From Massilia sp. R2A-15 (GTDB lineage: Bacteria; Pseudomonadota; Gammaproteobacteria; Burkholderiales; Burkholderiaceae_D), in contig NZ_CP131935.1 of assembly GCF_030704305.1 (NCBI RefSeq), positions 62,001-126,000 of the forward strand: 64,000 nucleotides of DNA, given 5' to 3'. The notes beneath the pieces are model-generated. The model saw only the letters and a program-made list of their open reading frames with translations, did not search any database and was not told the DNA's origin. The position numbers were made by a program, and so were the translations under genes. This document shows, one piece after another, positions 18,600 through 25,898 of the stretch; position 1 is the stretch's first letter, and the number at the start of each line of letters is the position of its first letter.

Positions 18600-20108
18600 T
18601 CAGAGTGTGGGCATCGGCAGGCGCACCGAAAACGAGCTTCCGCGATCGACGCCGGCGCTTTCGGCAGTCACGGTGCCATCGTGCGCTTCCACCAAGTTCC
18701 GGACCAGCGCCAGGCCGAGTCCGAGTCCGCCTTCTCGACCGTTTTTCGGCCGCTCCGCCTGGACGTACAGTTCGAACAGGTTCGGCATCAGGTCCGGCGC
18801 AATGCCGATGCCGTTGTCGGCGACCGTGATGACCACGACGCGGTCGATCACCTGGAGGTTCAGCGAGATGCGGCCGCCCTCCGGGGTATAGCGAACGGCG
18901 TTGGTCAGCAGGTTGCCCACCACCTGGAGCAAGCGCGTGCGATCGCCGTGCACGATCGATGGCGTCGAAGGGATGGCAATGTGGAGGGTATGATCCTTGC
19001 GGCCCGCAAATGGCGTGACCTGTTCGATCGCATCGTTGATGACCTCATTGACGTCGATGGCGGCGCGTTCGATCAGCACCTGGCCGCGGCTGATGCGCGA
19101 AATATCGAGCAGGTCTTCGACCAGGCGCGTCATGTGCCCGACCTGGCGCGCGACGATCTTCCCGACCTGCGCCGCGCGCTCCGCGGAGGGGCCGGCCAGC
19201 AGCACCTGCGCCGCCATGCCGGCGGCGGACAAGGGGCCGCGCAGCTCGTGGCTGAGGATCGACATGAACTCGTTCTTGCTGTCGTCGGCCGCCACCAGCA
19301 TGCGCGCTTTCTGCGCCAGCACCGCGTTGACCGTTTCGATGCGCTGGTTGGTCTCTTCGAGGCGCGCCGAGACGATCATCAATTCTTCCTGGCGCGTGTG
19401 CAGATCGCCGAGCGCCGTCTCGAGTTCGCGATTGTGCTGTCGCGCGTCGGACAGCGCCAGGTTGTTGGGCAGTTCTCCCAGTTGCGCCAATAGTGTTTCG
19501 ATGGTGCGATCGCTGACGCGCGCCGCGTTTGCCGGCAGGGTCTTGGCGGCGATGATTTCCGTGCCGACGTCAGCCTCGGTCTTAATTTCGAAGCGGTCCA
19601 TTAGCCGGCGCGCCGAAAGAATGCCCACGCCCAGTCCGGCGGCGGAGCGGTAGCGGCCTTCGATGATCGCATCGAGATCGGCAATGCCTGGTCCCTCATC
19701 GCGCACCGTCACCACCAGCTGTTGGATCGCGCCCGGCTGCACGATTGAGAAAGCCACGGCGCCCGTCCCCGCATACTGAAAGACATTGCGCGCCAGTTCG
19801 GAGACCACGGTCGAAATGCGCGATTGGTCCAGCATCGCGAACCCCAGCAAGGCCGCGATCTGTTTCGCGCGCTGCCGCGAGGCGAAGACGTCGTGTTCGT
19901 TCTTGATCCTGATGCTGAGGATCGGATACGCCTGCGCCGCGCGGTCCTTGGCGACGGGGGCGGTGAATTTTGGCGGCGTCGTGGTGCATGAGCCCGTGCG
20001 GGCGTACAACCGATGTAGAAGGACATGCGGTCCAGTGGTCTTACGGGGGAGATATTTCAATGGGACCTTTCCGGTCGCGCGAGGTGCTGCTTGACTGGCG
20101 GGATGCAT
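18600..20108 (-). CDS. Hybrid protein: RsbT/RsbW-like ATPase domain followed by a histidine kinase
   Basis: A protein of about 502 aa with two ATPase modules. Residues about 60-190 form an anti-sigma-type HATPase (ISTVVSELARNVFQYAG N box, DEGPGIADLDAI, GLGVGILSARRLMDRFEI). After a coiled coil (about 210-290) come a HisKA domain with the phospho-acceptor in FMSILSHELRGPL and a HATPase_c domain with NLLTNAVRYTPEGG, VADNGIGI and GLGLGLALVRNLVEAH. There is no membrane segment. The start is uncertain: the frame opens as far as GTG 20228, ATG 20108 is used here, and TTG 20060 has GGAAAGG upstream. The signal is unknown. Confidence 0.8.
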   Translation of the reverse strand: MHPASQAAPRATGKVPLKYLPRKTTGPHVLLHRLYARTGSCTTTPPKFTAPVAKDRAAQAYPILSIRIKNEHDVFASRQRAKQIAALLGFAMLDQSRISTVVSELARNVFQYAGTGAVAFSIVQPGAIQQLVVTVRDEGPGIADLDAIIEGRYRSAAGLGVGILSARRLMDRFEIKTEADVGTEIIAAKTLPANAARVSDRTIETLLAQLGELPNNLALSDARQHNRELETALGDLHTRQEELMIVSARLEETNQRIETVNAVLAQKARMLVAADDSKNEFMSILSHELRGPLSAAGMAAQVLLAGPSAERAAQVGKIVARQVGHMTRLVEDLLDISRISRGQVLIERAAIDVNEVINDAIEQVTPFAGRKDHTLHIAIPSTPSIVHGDRTRLLQVVGNLLTNAVRYTPEGGRISLNLQVIDRVVVITVADNGIGIAPDLMPNLFELYVQAERPKNGREGGLGLGLALVRNLVEAHDGTVTAESAGVDRGSSFSVRLPMPTL

Positions 20109-20304
20109 CGGACGAATCCCTGCGCCAATCGAAGGGATTATACAGTGGACGGTGTTGGGAGCTTCTTTTGCTCTGGATGAACCCGTGCAACCTCCAGTCA
20201 AGCGTACGCAGCAACAAGCGAAGTACACTTCATGATCGGAAACAATTGTCTAGGATATGAGTTCGTGGCAGGGGGCGATCGAAACAGAATAATTGGAGTG
20301 GGCG

Positions 20305-20535
20305 ATGGATATTTCAGTGCATTCACTGATGCTTGCGATTAAGGCTCTGCAACGAGATATTGATCATCATAAAGCGCAGATGGGCGATCAGTTATCGGAT
20401 GAGGATCATGATTATCACGGTCGCTATGTCCTCGATCTAATGCGCGCGTTGGGTGAGATCGGCGATGTCTACGAGCGATCTCGGGCACGGGCCCCGGAAG
20501 CGCCCGCGCTGGAGCAATTATTGAATGGTGGTTGA
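20305..20535 (+). CDS. Small hypothetical protein, 76 aa
   Basis: I do not recognise this protein. The ATG at 20305 has GGAG (20295-20299) at good spacing. It is acidic and mostly helical (IKALQRDIDHHKAQMGDQLSDEDHDYHGRYVLDLMRALGEIGDVYERS), with His and Asp clusters and no membrane segment. It is divergent from the hybrid kinase gene, so a regulatory link is possible but not shown. Confidence 0.6.
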   Translation: MDISVHSLMLAIKALQRDIDHHKAQMGDQLSDEDHDYHGRYVLDLMRALGEIGDVYERSRARAPEAPALEQLLNGG

Positions 20536-20945
20536 CGACGCGGCAACGACGTTGGTATCGAACGCGATCATTCGAATCTCAGCGATGCGCCGGGAGTCTT
20601 GTCCCTGACGGCAAGCGTGCCAGCGAACCAAAGCTTCTTTCGGGTACACATTTGCGCACCGCTTTTGCGTTGCCGGCGATGCGCCGCGCTGCCCTCTCCC
20701 AGACCCCGCACTCAAGCCATTTTCCGCTCCGCGTTGACGAAGCTCATCGGCGCGCGCAGAACTCAGCCCTGCAGTTCCGGGTCAAAGTGAAGCGTCCTGT
20801 ATTTCGGATCACGCGCATCGCGGTTATCGGGGTACGGGCGCATCCATGCGCCGATCCTCGGTCGGAGCATGATTATCCTGTGCTGTCGGGACACCGCAAC
20901 GCGGCTGCCGAAGACGGGTTCTTCATCCTTCACCTGGGGAAAAAA
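20536..20945. other. Intergenic region with no gene supported
   Basis: About 410 bp upstream of the HAF-repeat gene. A frame stays open through it but has no ribosome site, signal peptide or protein-like composition. I see no repeat, RNA gene or clear promoter. Confidence 0.5.
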
Positions 20946-22928
20946 ATGCGATCCATGAGTTCAACAGAAGGAACAGGACGGCGCTCGATCTGGTTGCTGC
21001 CGTGCTTGCTTGCGGCCCTCGCGATCGCAGGTGCGGCCGGCGCCGGGCAGGCCCCAACGCAGGCCGACGCGGGGGCCGACATTCGCGCTGCCGCGCCGAC
21101 GACCTATCGCGTCATCAACCTCGGCGCGGGGGATATTGCCACGCTGCCGGCAATCAATGACAGTGGCCAGGTGTCTTTCTCGCTGCAAACCGACGTCGGC
21201 GTTGCAGGGTTCTTCTATGACGGCAAAGCCTCCCGGGATATTGGCACGCTGGGCGGTGGCACCACCTATGCGGTCGGGTTGAACAACGCGGGGCAGGTAG
21301 TCGGCAGCTCCACGACCCCGGCCGGTTTCGGCCATGCGTTCGTGTGGAGCCGCGCCGGCGGCCTGATCGATCTTGGCACCCTCCCGCAGCGGGACAGTTC
21401 AGGTGCGAATGCGATCAATAACCGCGGCGTTGTGGTCGGCAATTCAGACGGGGTGCCATTTACTCCCACGCGTGCGTTTCGGTGGAGCGCCGTTGGCGGC
21501 ATGGAAGATTTGGGCGCGTTCACGCCAGGAATTGACAGCTTCTCCAACGCCGTAGCGCTCAACGATCCGGGCCTCATAGCAGGCACTTCGTCCACCGCCG
21601 ACCTGAACCTGGACGCATTCGTGTGGACGCCGGGGCGCGGGCTGATCGATATCTCCCCTGCGGGCAGCGTCGCAGCCCTGCCTGTCGCAGTCGACGCCAA
21701 GGGGCAAGTCGGCGGCGCGATCGCTGTCCCTGTGCCGGGCAGTCCCACCGCTTACCACGCATCCTTGTGGACCCGCGCGAATGGCATGCTCGATCTCGGA
21801 ACGGCGGGGGGCACAGAATCGTTTGTGCTGGCGATGAGCTCTGATGGACACGTGACCGGTGTCATCAATCTCGCCAGCGGCGATCAGCATGCGATGACAT
21901 GGACGCGGTCTGGCGGAATGGTGGATATCGGCACGCTTGGCGGAGCGTCCTCGCGTGCCCTCGGCATCAACAACTACGGGCAAATAGTTGGCTCGGCCAG
22001 CGACAAGAGCGGCGATTTCCGCGCGTTTCTCTGGACCGCCAAGCAAGGCATGGTCGACCTGAACAAGCGCCTGCGGAACGCTCCCGTAGGCCTCGTGGTG
22101 GACGCGGCAGTGGTGATCAACGACAACGGTGCGATCGTGGCAACCTCGAACGCCGGGCTGGTGTTGTTGCAGCCCGTCGACGGCCGCAAGGGGCCGCACG
22201 CGCTCGGCCCGATAGCGGCGGCCGACCTGGTGAAGGTGGGCGCGCCGCTGGACGCATCGGTCAGCTTTGCCGATGAAGACCTGGTCGGCACGCGCGGCGT
22301 CACCTGGTCCTGGGGCGACGGCAGCGGCGGCCAGGCCGGCAAAGTGCGCGAGAGCGGCGGCGCCGGCAATGCCACGGCCAGCCACAGTTACGCCGCGCCG
22401 GGCATCTATTCGGTGCGGGCCACGGTGGTCGATAAAGCCGGCAACAGCGCGGCGGTCAGCCGCAAGGTCATCGTCTACGAGCCGTCCGGCGGCTTTGTTG
22501 GGGGCAGCGGCGTGGTCATGTCGCCGCAGGGGGCGGTCAAAAAGGCACCTATCCAGGCCGGCAGGGCGAGCTTTAGTTTCGCCGGGCCATTGAACATGAG
22601 TGCACAGCTCACGGGCAGCAAAGCGCAGCTGCACTTTGACGTTGCCGGGCTGAGTTTTCGTAGCAACAATGTAAGAACGGTAGCGCTGAAGGGAGTGACT
22701 GGACAGTTCGAGGGCAGCGGCGCGGTCAATGGCGCCGGCGGCTACAAGTTCACCCTGGCCACGACGGCAGGCGCAGCGGCGAATCCGGGCGACCGAGGGC
22801 GCTTCAGCCTGAAGATCTGGCATACCGACCCCGCGACCAGGAAAGACGTGGTCGATTACGATAGCCAAGGGGCGCGCCAGGGAGTCGCCACTGGTTCAAT
22901 TGTGGAGGGGCGGATGCTGCTGGAGTAG
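20946..22928 (+). CDS. Secreted HAF-repeat protein with PKD domain
   Basis: A 660-aa exported protein. The ATG at 20946 opens a signal peptide (RSIWLLPCLLAALAIAGAAGAG). Residues about 55-380 contain around seven HAF-type repeats, recognisable by D(I/L)GTLGG, (A/G)(I/L)N(N/D).GQ(V)VG and HAF(V/L)W; these are probably blades of a beta-propeller. A PKD-like domain follows (GVTWSWGDGSGG.. ATASHSYAAPGIYSVRATVVDKAGN, about 430-510). The last 130 residues (GQFEGSGAVNGAGGYKF) resemble a domain found at the ends of such surface proteins. The role is unknown. The frame extends upstream to 20532 but is unlikely to be translated. Confidence 0.8.
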   Translation: MRSMSSTEGTGRRSIWLLPCLLAALAIAGAAGAGQAPTQADAGADIRAAAPTTYRVINLGAGDIATLPAINDSGQVSFSLQTDVGVAGFFYDGKASRDIGTLGGGTTYAVGLNNAGQVVGSSTTPAGFGHAFVWSRAGGLIDLGTLPQRDSSGANAINNRGVVVGNSDGVPFTPTRAFRWSAVGGMEDLGAFTPGIDSFSNAVALNDPGLIAGTSSTADLNLDAFVWTPGRGLIDISPAGSVAALPVAVDAKGQVGGAIAVPVPGSPTAYHASLWTRANGMLDLGTAGGTESFVLAMSSDGHVTGVINLASGDQHAMTWTRSGGMVDIGTLGGASSRALGINNYGQIVGSASDKSGDFRAFLWTAKQGMVDLNKRLRNAPVGLVVDAAVVINDNGAIVATSNAGLVLLQPVDGRKGPHALGPIAAADLVKVGAPLDASVSFADEDLVGTRGVTWSWGDGSGGQAGKVRESGGAGNATASHSYAAPGIYSVRATVVDKAGNSAAVSRKVIVYEPSGGFVGGSGVVMSPQGAVKKAPIQAGRASFSFAGPLNMSAQLTGSKAQLHFDVAGLSFRSNNVRTVALKGVTGQFEGSGAVNGAGGYKFTLATTAGAAANPGDRGRFSLKIWHTDPATRKDVVDYDSQGARQGVATGSIVEGRMLLE

Positions 22929-23004
22929 CCAGCGTTTAGCGGCTACGCGCCACACGCCGCAACGGTGCTGCGCGCACTGGCGGCGGAATGCGCGTTCCAA
23001 TAAC

Positions 23005-23031
23005 AAAAACGCCACCCGATGGTGGCGTTTT
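23005..23031. terminator. Bidirectional terminator; probably the ancestral tRNA-Phe terminator
   Basis: AACGCCACC-cgat-GGTGGCG with A run on one side and TTTT on the other. Read on the minus strand it directly follows the tRNA-Phe 3'-end remnant at 23037-23055, so before the element inserted it probably terminated the tRNA gene. It also serves the upstream HAF-repeat gene. Confidence 0.8.
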
Positions 23032-23036
23032 ATTTG

Positions 23037-23055
23037 TTCTTGGTGGCCCGGGGCG
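23037..23055. repeat. Left attachment site (copy of tRNA-Phe 3' end)
   Basis: TTCTTGGTGGCCCGGGGCG matches 29539-29557 exactly (19 bp), and the match continues imperfectly for about 9 bp (AACCGAAC against AATCGAAC). It contains the complement of the tRNA 3' CCA end. This marks the left border of the integrated element. Confidence 0.9.
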
Positions 23056-23102
23056 CAACCGAACGCAAGCCCGCTCTAAGGCTACGATCGTGTTCCATAG
23101 TG

Positions 23103-23126
23103 AGTTGCCCCATCAAAGTTGCCCCA
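23103..23126. promoter_or_regulatory. Probable integrase arm-type sites, left end
   Basis: Two direct copies of AGTTGCCCCA (23103-23112 and 23117-23126), 14 bp apart. The same motif in inverse orientation lies near the right end (29380-29427). Confidence 0.65.
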
Positions 23127-23402
23127 ATTACCAACTCTCTAGCAAATTCGATTCACGAAATTCATCTTCCAACGTCGGTCGAATCCTTACTCATGTTAGA
23201 TGCCACAGGGAGATTTTTCAAGTCGATGTACAGTGCTCAGTACGGCGATACTTGTAAAAGATGTCTATGAAAATAAGAAAAATGATCGACAAGCGCATCA
23301 ATTACAACGCAGGGTTGCGGCGACAGGCTAAATCGGTAGCTGATCGCTGCCGTTCTCTAAATTCCGCTTCCGACCCATAGGGGACCTCGCGCAGCAACGC
23401 GA
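23127..23402. other. Left-end intergenic region of the element
   Basis: AT-richer than the surroundings. It contains one half copy of the TCCGCTTCYGGCC repeat (23361-23376). A short plus-strand frame ending at 23270 looks weakly protein-like but has no start signal of its own. Confidence 0.4.
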
Positions 23403-23690
23403 TTAAAGGGCAGCCTCACCGAACACGCGAGCATGCCAGTACATTTGGGGTGCGGCAAACCAATTTTCATTCTTGGTCGTTCGGAATTGAGCAAGTTGAG
23501 CCATCGGTATTTGATAGCGACTGAACAAAGCTAACAGGTCTCTGAGGGACGCCTGTGAGAGGTTCGTTCTGACAACCAATGAATCTTGTTCCCACCGAAG
23601 AACGCCAGGAATCTGGGTTGCCCACTCAAACATATGCCTCTCGTCGAGCTGCGAACCAAAATGCACGCCTGAGCAGTCGAGAGAAATCAT
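23403..23690 (-). CDS. Small hypothetical cargo protein, 95 aa
   Basis: Unrecognised protein starting MISLDCSGVHFGSQLDERHMFEWA. AAGGAG lies 6-7 bases before the ATG at 23690, which decides the start over the longer frame beginning at 23789 (that extension is made of repeat sequence). It is soluble, with a pattern of strand and helix (VLRWEQDSLVVRTNLSQASLRDLLALFSRYQIPM), and its size and style resemble immunity-like single-domain proteins, but I cannot assign a family. It is flanked by copies of the palindromic repeat (23361-23376, 23711-23724). Confidence 0.65.
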   Translation of the reverse strand: MISLDCSGVHFGSQLDERHMFEWATQIPGVLRWEQDSLVVRTNLSQASLRDLLALFSRYQIPMAQLAQFRTTKNENWFAAPQMYWHARVFGEAAL

Positions 23691-23710
23691 TGGTCTCCTT
23701 GTCTTTCTAA

Positions 23711-23782
23711 GTCCGCTTCTGGCCGTTTGCTGACTATTGTACTCAACACCCGGCTGGCTGTGTCCGCTTCCGCCGAAGCGGG
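23711..23782. repeat. Palindromic cargo repeat, two adjacent copies
   Basis: GTCCGCTTCTGGCC at 23711-23724, then TGTCCGCTTCCGCCGAAGC starting at 23761. Both relate to the dyad GTCCGCTTC-TGGCC-GAAGCGGAC that also occurs at 24271 and 24713. They fall between the 95-aa gene and the broken gene upstream. Confidence 0.65.
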
Positions 23783-23785
23783 CGG

Positions 23786-24197
23786 TCATGCAGTTTCATA
23801 CGCTTTGATCAGTTGATCCTCACACTGCGCCGTGGAAATGTGAAGAAGTATCGTACGTTGTAGATCGACGATCGAATGGACTGCGACGTTCTTGGAAAAC
23901 CAAAAAACTTCCTCCAATGGCTCATCTGTGTGCCAGGTGGTTGTGACGAAACCGTCATCCGGAATTGGTTCCTCGCTATACTTATCGATATTCGCCCAGT
24001 CTACTGAGTCATCCCAAGAACTGCACTCGGTTCCCCGCGCCTAGGCAGCCAGACCGAACAATCCAATCGCTTACCAATGACTGCCACTCGGGCGACACTT
24101 CCGCATCAGCAATTACGACCATCCGAGTTGGCTCGTTGGCGATTTCGGGGAGCGATGATTCAGGTTCCAGATGGAGATAAATTATTCGGTCGGACAC
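23786..24197 (-). pseudogene. Frameshifted gene (DUF7684-like)
   Basis: Two open frames join within the sequence. The first runs from GTG 24197 (AAGG upstream) through SDRIIYLHLEPESSLPEI, VVIADAEVSPEWQSLVSDWIVRSGCL, and then hits a stop at 24009. The second frame picks up at CSSWDDSVDWANIDKYSEE, PIPDDGFVTTTWHTDEPLEE and ends with KAYETA at 23786. As I recall this family, a YMMAWG-like stretch should join them; the coding sequence at the junction fits loss of about 8 bases near 24035. The intact family is small, cytosolic and uncharacterised. Confidence 0.75.
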
Positions 24198-24270
24198 GAA
24201 GTCACCTTGAATATCGAATGACGGCTCCTGGCCGCTTGTACCCGTTCGCACTGTTGAGCGGCACCGGCGC

Positions 24271-24292
24271 CTTCTGGCCCGAAGCGGACATT
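24271..24292. repeat. Palindromic cargo repeat
   Basis: CTTCTGGCCC-GAAGCGGACA dyad directly at the end of the next gene: the TGA stop (24292-24294) touches it. Same family as 23711 and 24713. Confidence 0.65.
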
Positions 24293-24648
24293 CAAGTGCC
24301 GCTCAGCCAGCCTGAATCGAATGACCGCCCGGCACGCGCTTTAATAATAACTCTGGTGTGCAGGGAGTACCCTTGAACACCCCAAGGCGCCGGGGTTGCA
24401 TGCAATACCACCGACGACACATCTGCTTCTTCAAACTCATGCTTGCGCAATATCGCAAGGGTTGTTGAGTGGAGCGATGCCAACGCGAGTCGAAGCGGGC
24501 GGAGTTCCGCAATATGATCGGGATAGGGTTCAGCGACTAAAAGTTCAATGCTTGTCGTTTGAAGTCCTGCCTCCCGCAGAGCTAACGCTAAATGAGGGGA
24601 AATATAGCTCAACCCGCTTGCCGCATGATGCGCAATATCGTGTGCCAC
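24292..24648 (-). CDS. Small hypothetical cargo protein, 118 aa, possibly 5'-truncated
   Basis: Unrecognised soluble protein with VAHDIAHHAASGLSYISPHLALALREAG near the N-terminus, SIELLVAEPYPDHIAELRPLRLAL in the middle and a VIIKARAGRSFDSGWLSGT end. A GTG at 24648 is the first start codon, yet the frame upstream of it still looks coding (FEDFSTGRVSVLAG) with no ATG, GTG or TTG before it reaches the palindromic repeat at 24713. The natural start may therefore have been lost to the repeat. It has no good ribosome site. Confidence 0.55.
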   Translation of the reverse strand: MAHDIAHHAASGLSYISPHLALALREAGLQTTSIELLVAEPYPDHIAELRPLRLALASLHSTTLAILRKHEFEEADVSSVVLHATPAPWGVQGYSLHTRVIIKARAGRSFDSGWLSGT

Positions 24649-24712
24649 GCCCGCGAGAACGGAGACTCTTCCCGTACTAAAATCCTCAAAAGCTGGTTTG
24701 GCGAGTTTGATC

Positions 24713-24740
24713 GTCTGCTTCTGGCCGGAAGCGGAAGTTC
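24713..24740. repeat. Palindromic cargo repeat
   Basis: GTCTGCTTCTGGCC-GGAAGCGGAAGTTC at the 5' side of the 118-aa gene. It bounds the cargo run on the right. Confidence 0.65.
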
Positions 24741-25059
24741 GGCACGCTTCAGTCTACGTCATTTGTTGCCTTTTGGGTAAATCGCTGGTCTTGTTGGAGA
24801 TGCTAAATCGAGCCTGATGTTACTAATCCAACGGTGTTTTTACCGACTCAAATTTCGGTGTTTCCTTCAACACCTGTACGCAATCGGTCTTACCTGCCGG
24901 TTCTGCAGTTTTAATTCGATTCCGTTGGCGGGGAGAGAATAGGCGCGGGCGACGAACGATCCGGCAGGTAGGCGTTTCTGCCGTACTCGACTTTGCAAAC
25001 TCTTGTACCGGTAAATCTGCCCGCGGGGGCGATTCGAGCCGAGCGAAGGCGAGGAAGCC

Positions 25060-25106
25060 CGTTAGGGCGCACCCCCGCGTATCACGGTGCTCCTCGAGAG
25101 CACCGT
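25060..25106 (-). other. Candidate origin of transfer (oriT)
   Basis: On the minus strand a perfect 9-bp inverted repeat (ACGGTGCTC / GAGCACCGT, 25084-25106, 5-nt loop) is followed after about 11 bases by GTGCGCCCTAAC. RSF1010/R1162-type oriT has, as I remember it, a hairpin followed shortly by a TGCGCCCT nick region. The relaxase gene 0.8 kb away has the matching IncQ-like architecture. The exact nick site cannot be fixed from sequence alone. Confidence 0.6.
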
Positions 25107-25204
25107 CCGCTGGGCGATGCCGGACGGCGCATGGTGTTCCTTAGGCCGTCGAATGAATTTGCGTTTGCGTTCGCATGCTGTGCGGGAGAAAGGACAGCTT
25201 GGCG

Positions 25205-25220
25205 AGATCACATGTGATCT
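25205..25220. promoter_or_regulatory. Perfect 16-bp palindrome, candidate operator
   Basis: AGATCACATGTGATCT, about 290 bp before mobC. Its symmetry suggests a dimeric regulator site; which protein binds it is unknown. Confidence 0.4.
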
Positions 25221-25508
25221 GATCATTGCTGCCTCTTGAACCCGGCTTCGTGTTGAGGCCGTCGCGTGATTTTCTGTCGGCGGTGTCAATAGCGCAAGTG
25301 TCGCCCGCGGGAAATTTGCTGTTGTGGAATTGCTAACGCCGCTTGATGCAGCTCATCAGCCACCGGTGCAGTCCGATTACAGTGGTGGTCGACGAGTCGC
25401 TGGTTAGGAGCAAGCCATGTTTTCGCTTCGCTCAAACGGCTTGCCCTGCGGGGCCATCTCTCGCTGCGCTCGCCAGAACCCAAAATAAAAATCATCCGTC
25501 CGCGCATC

Positions 25509-25898
25509 ATGCCGCCCGATGTCTCCACGCCCAAATCCGCCGGCGGCCGTCCCAAGGGCGACCCCGCAGCTGTTCGCAGCGCAACGATCGGCGTCCGTGT
25601 TTCAGCCGGCGAGTACGCAATGCTGCGGGCCAAAGCCGCACGAATGCACATGGCGCCGGCCCAGTGGCTGCGCGAGGCGGCCCTTGCACGGCGCCTGCCA
25701 TCTCCCCCGGTCGCTGCGATTAATCGCGAGCAGTACGCCGAATTGGCCAGGCTGTCCGCAAACATCAATCAGCTGGCCAAGCTTGCCAATGAAGGCGCGA
25801 GAGTCACCGTTGCAAAGACGCTGCTCATGGCCATCGGCGCAGAGACCAAGCGATTACGCCTGGCCCTGCTCGGGATCGAAGCAGACCATGATCGCTAA
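25509..25898 (+). CDS. mobC: MobC-like relaxosome accessory protein
   Basis: A 129-aa DNA-binding protein thought to help the relaxase melt or recognise oriT. The ribbon-helix-helix-like part is SATIGVRVSAGEYAMLRAKAARMHMAPAQWLREAAL, followed by the MobC-typical NREQYAELARLSANINQLAKLANEG segment (NQLAK..N signature), and a helical tail. It starts at ATG 25509 with no strong ribosome site and overlaps the relaxase start by 11 bp, which implies translational coupling. Confidence 0.85.
   Translation: MPPDVSTPKSAGGRPKGDPAAVRSATIGVRVSAGEYAMLRAKAARMHMAPAQWLREAALARRLPSPPVAAINREQYAELARLSANINQLAKLANEGARVTVAKTLLMAIGAETKRLRLALLGIEADHDR

Larger units (their letters stand above)
24741..25508. other. Non-coding region upstream of mobC, contains oriT-like structures
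   Basis: No gene is supported here. It holds inverted copies of ACCTGCCGG (about 24892 and 24961), ACCGGTAAATCTGCCC at about 25006, the GGGCGCAC/hairpin structure annotated separately, and a 16-bp palindrome at 25205. This arrangement is typical of a transfer origin and regulatory region. Confidence 0.55.

Noticed and set aside
23049..23270. Short plus-strand frame at the left end of the element
   Set aside because: The end looks somewhat protein-like, but the frame starts within the att repeat and lacks a ribosome site; a remnant gene is possible but not supported.
23361..24740. Chromosomal integron gene-cassette array
   Set aside because: Scattered GTTGAGC/ACTCAAC boxes exist, but no pair forms an attC site of normal length and no integron integrase is present. 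The boundary repeat is a simple palindrome.
25006..25020. Alternative oriT nick region ACCGGTAAATCTGCCC
   Set aside because: It resembles the IncQ core too, but lacks an adjacent perfect hairpin, so the 25060-25106 site is preferred.
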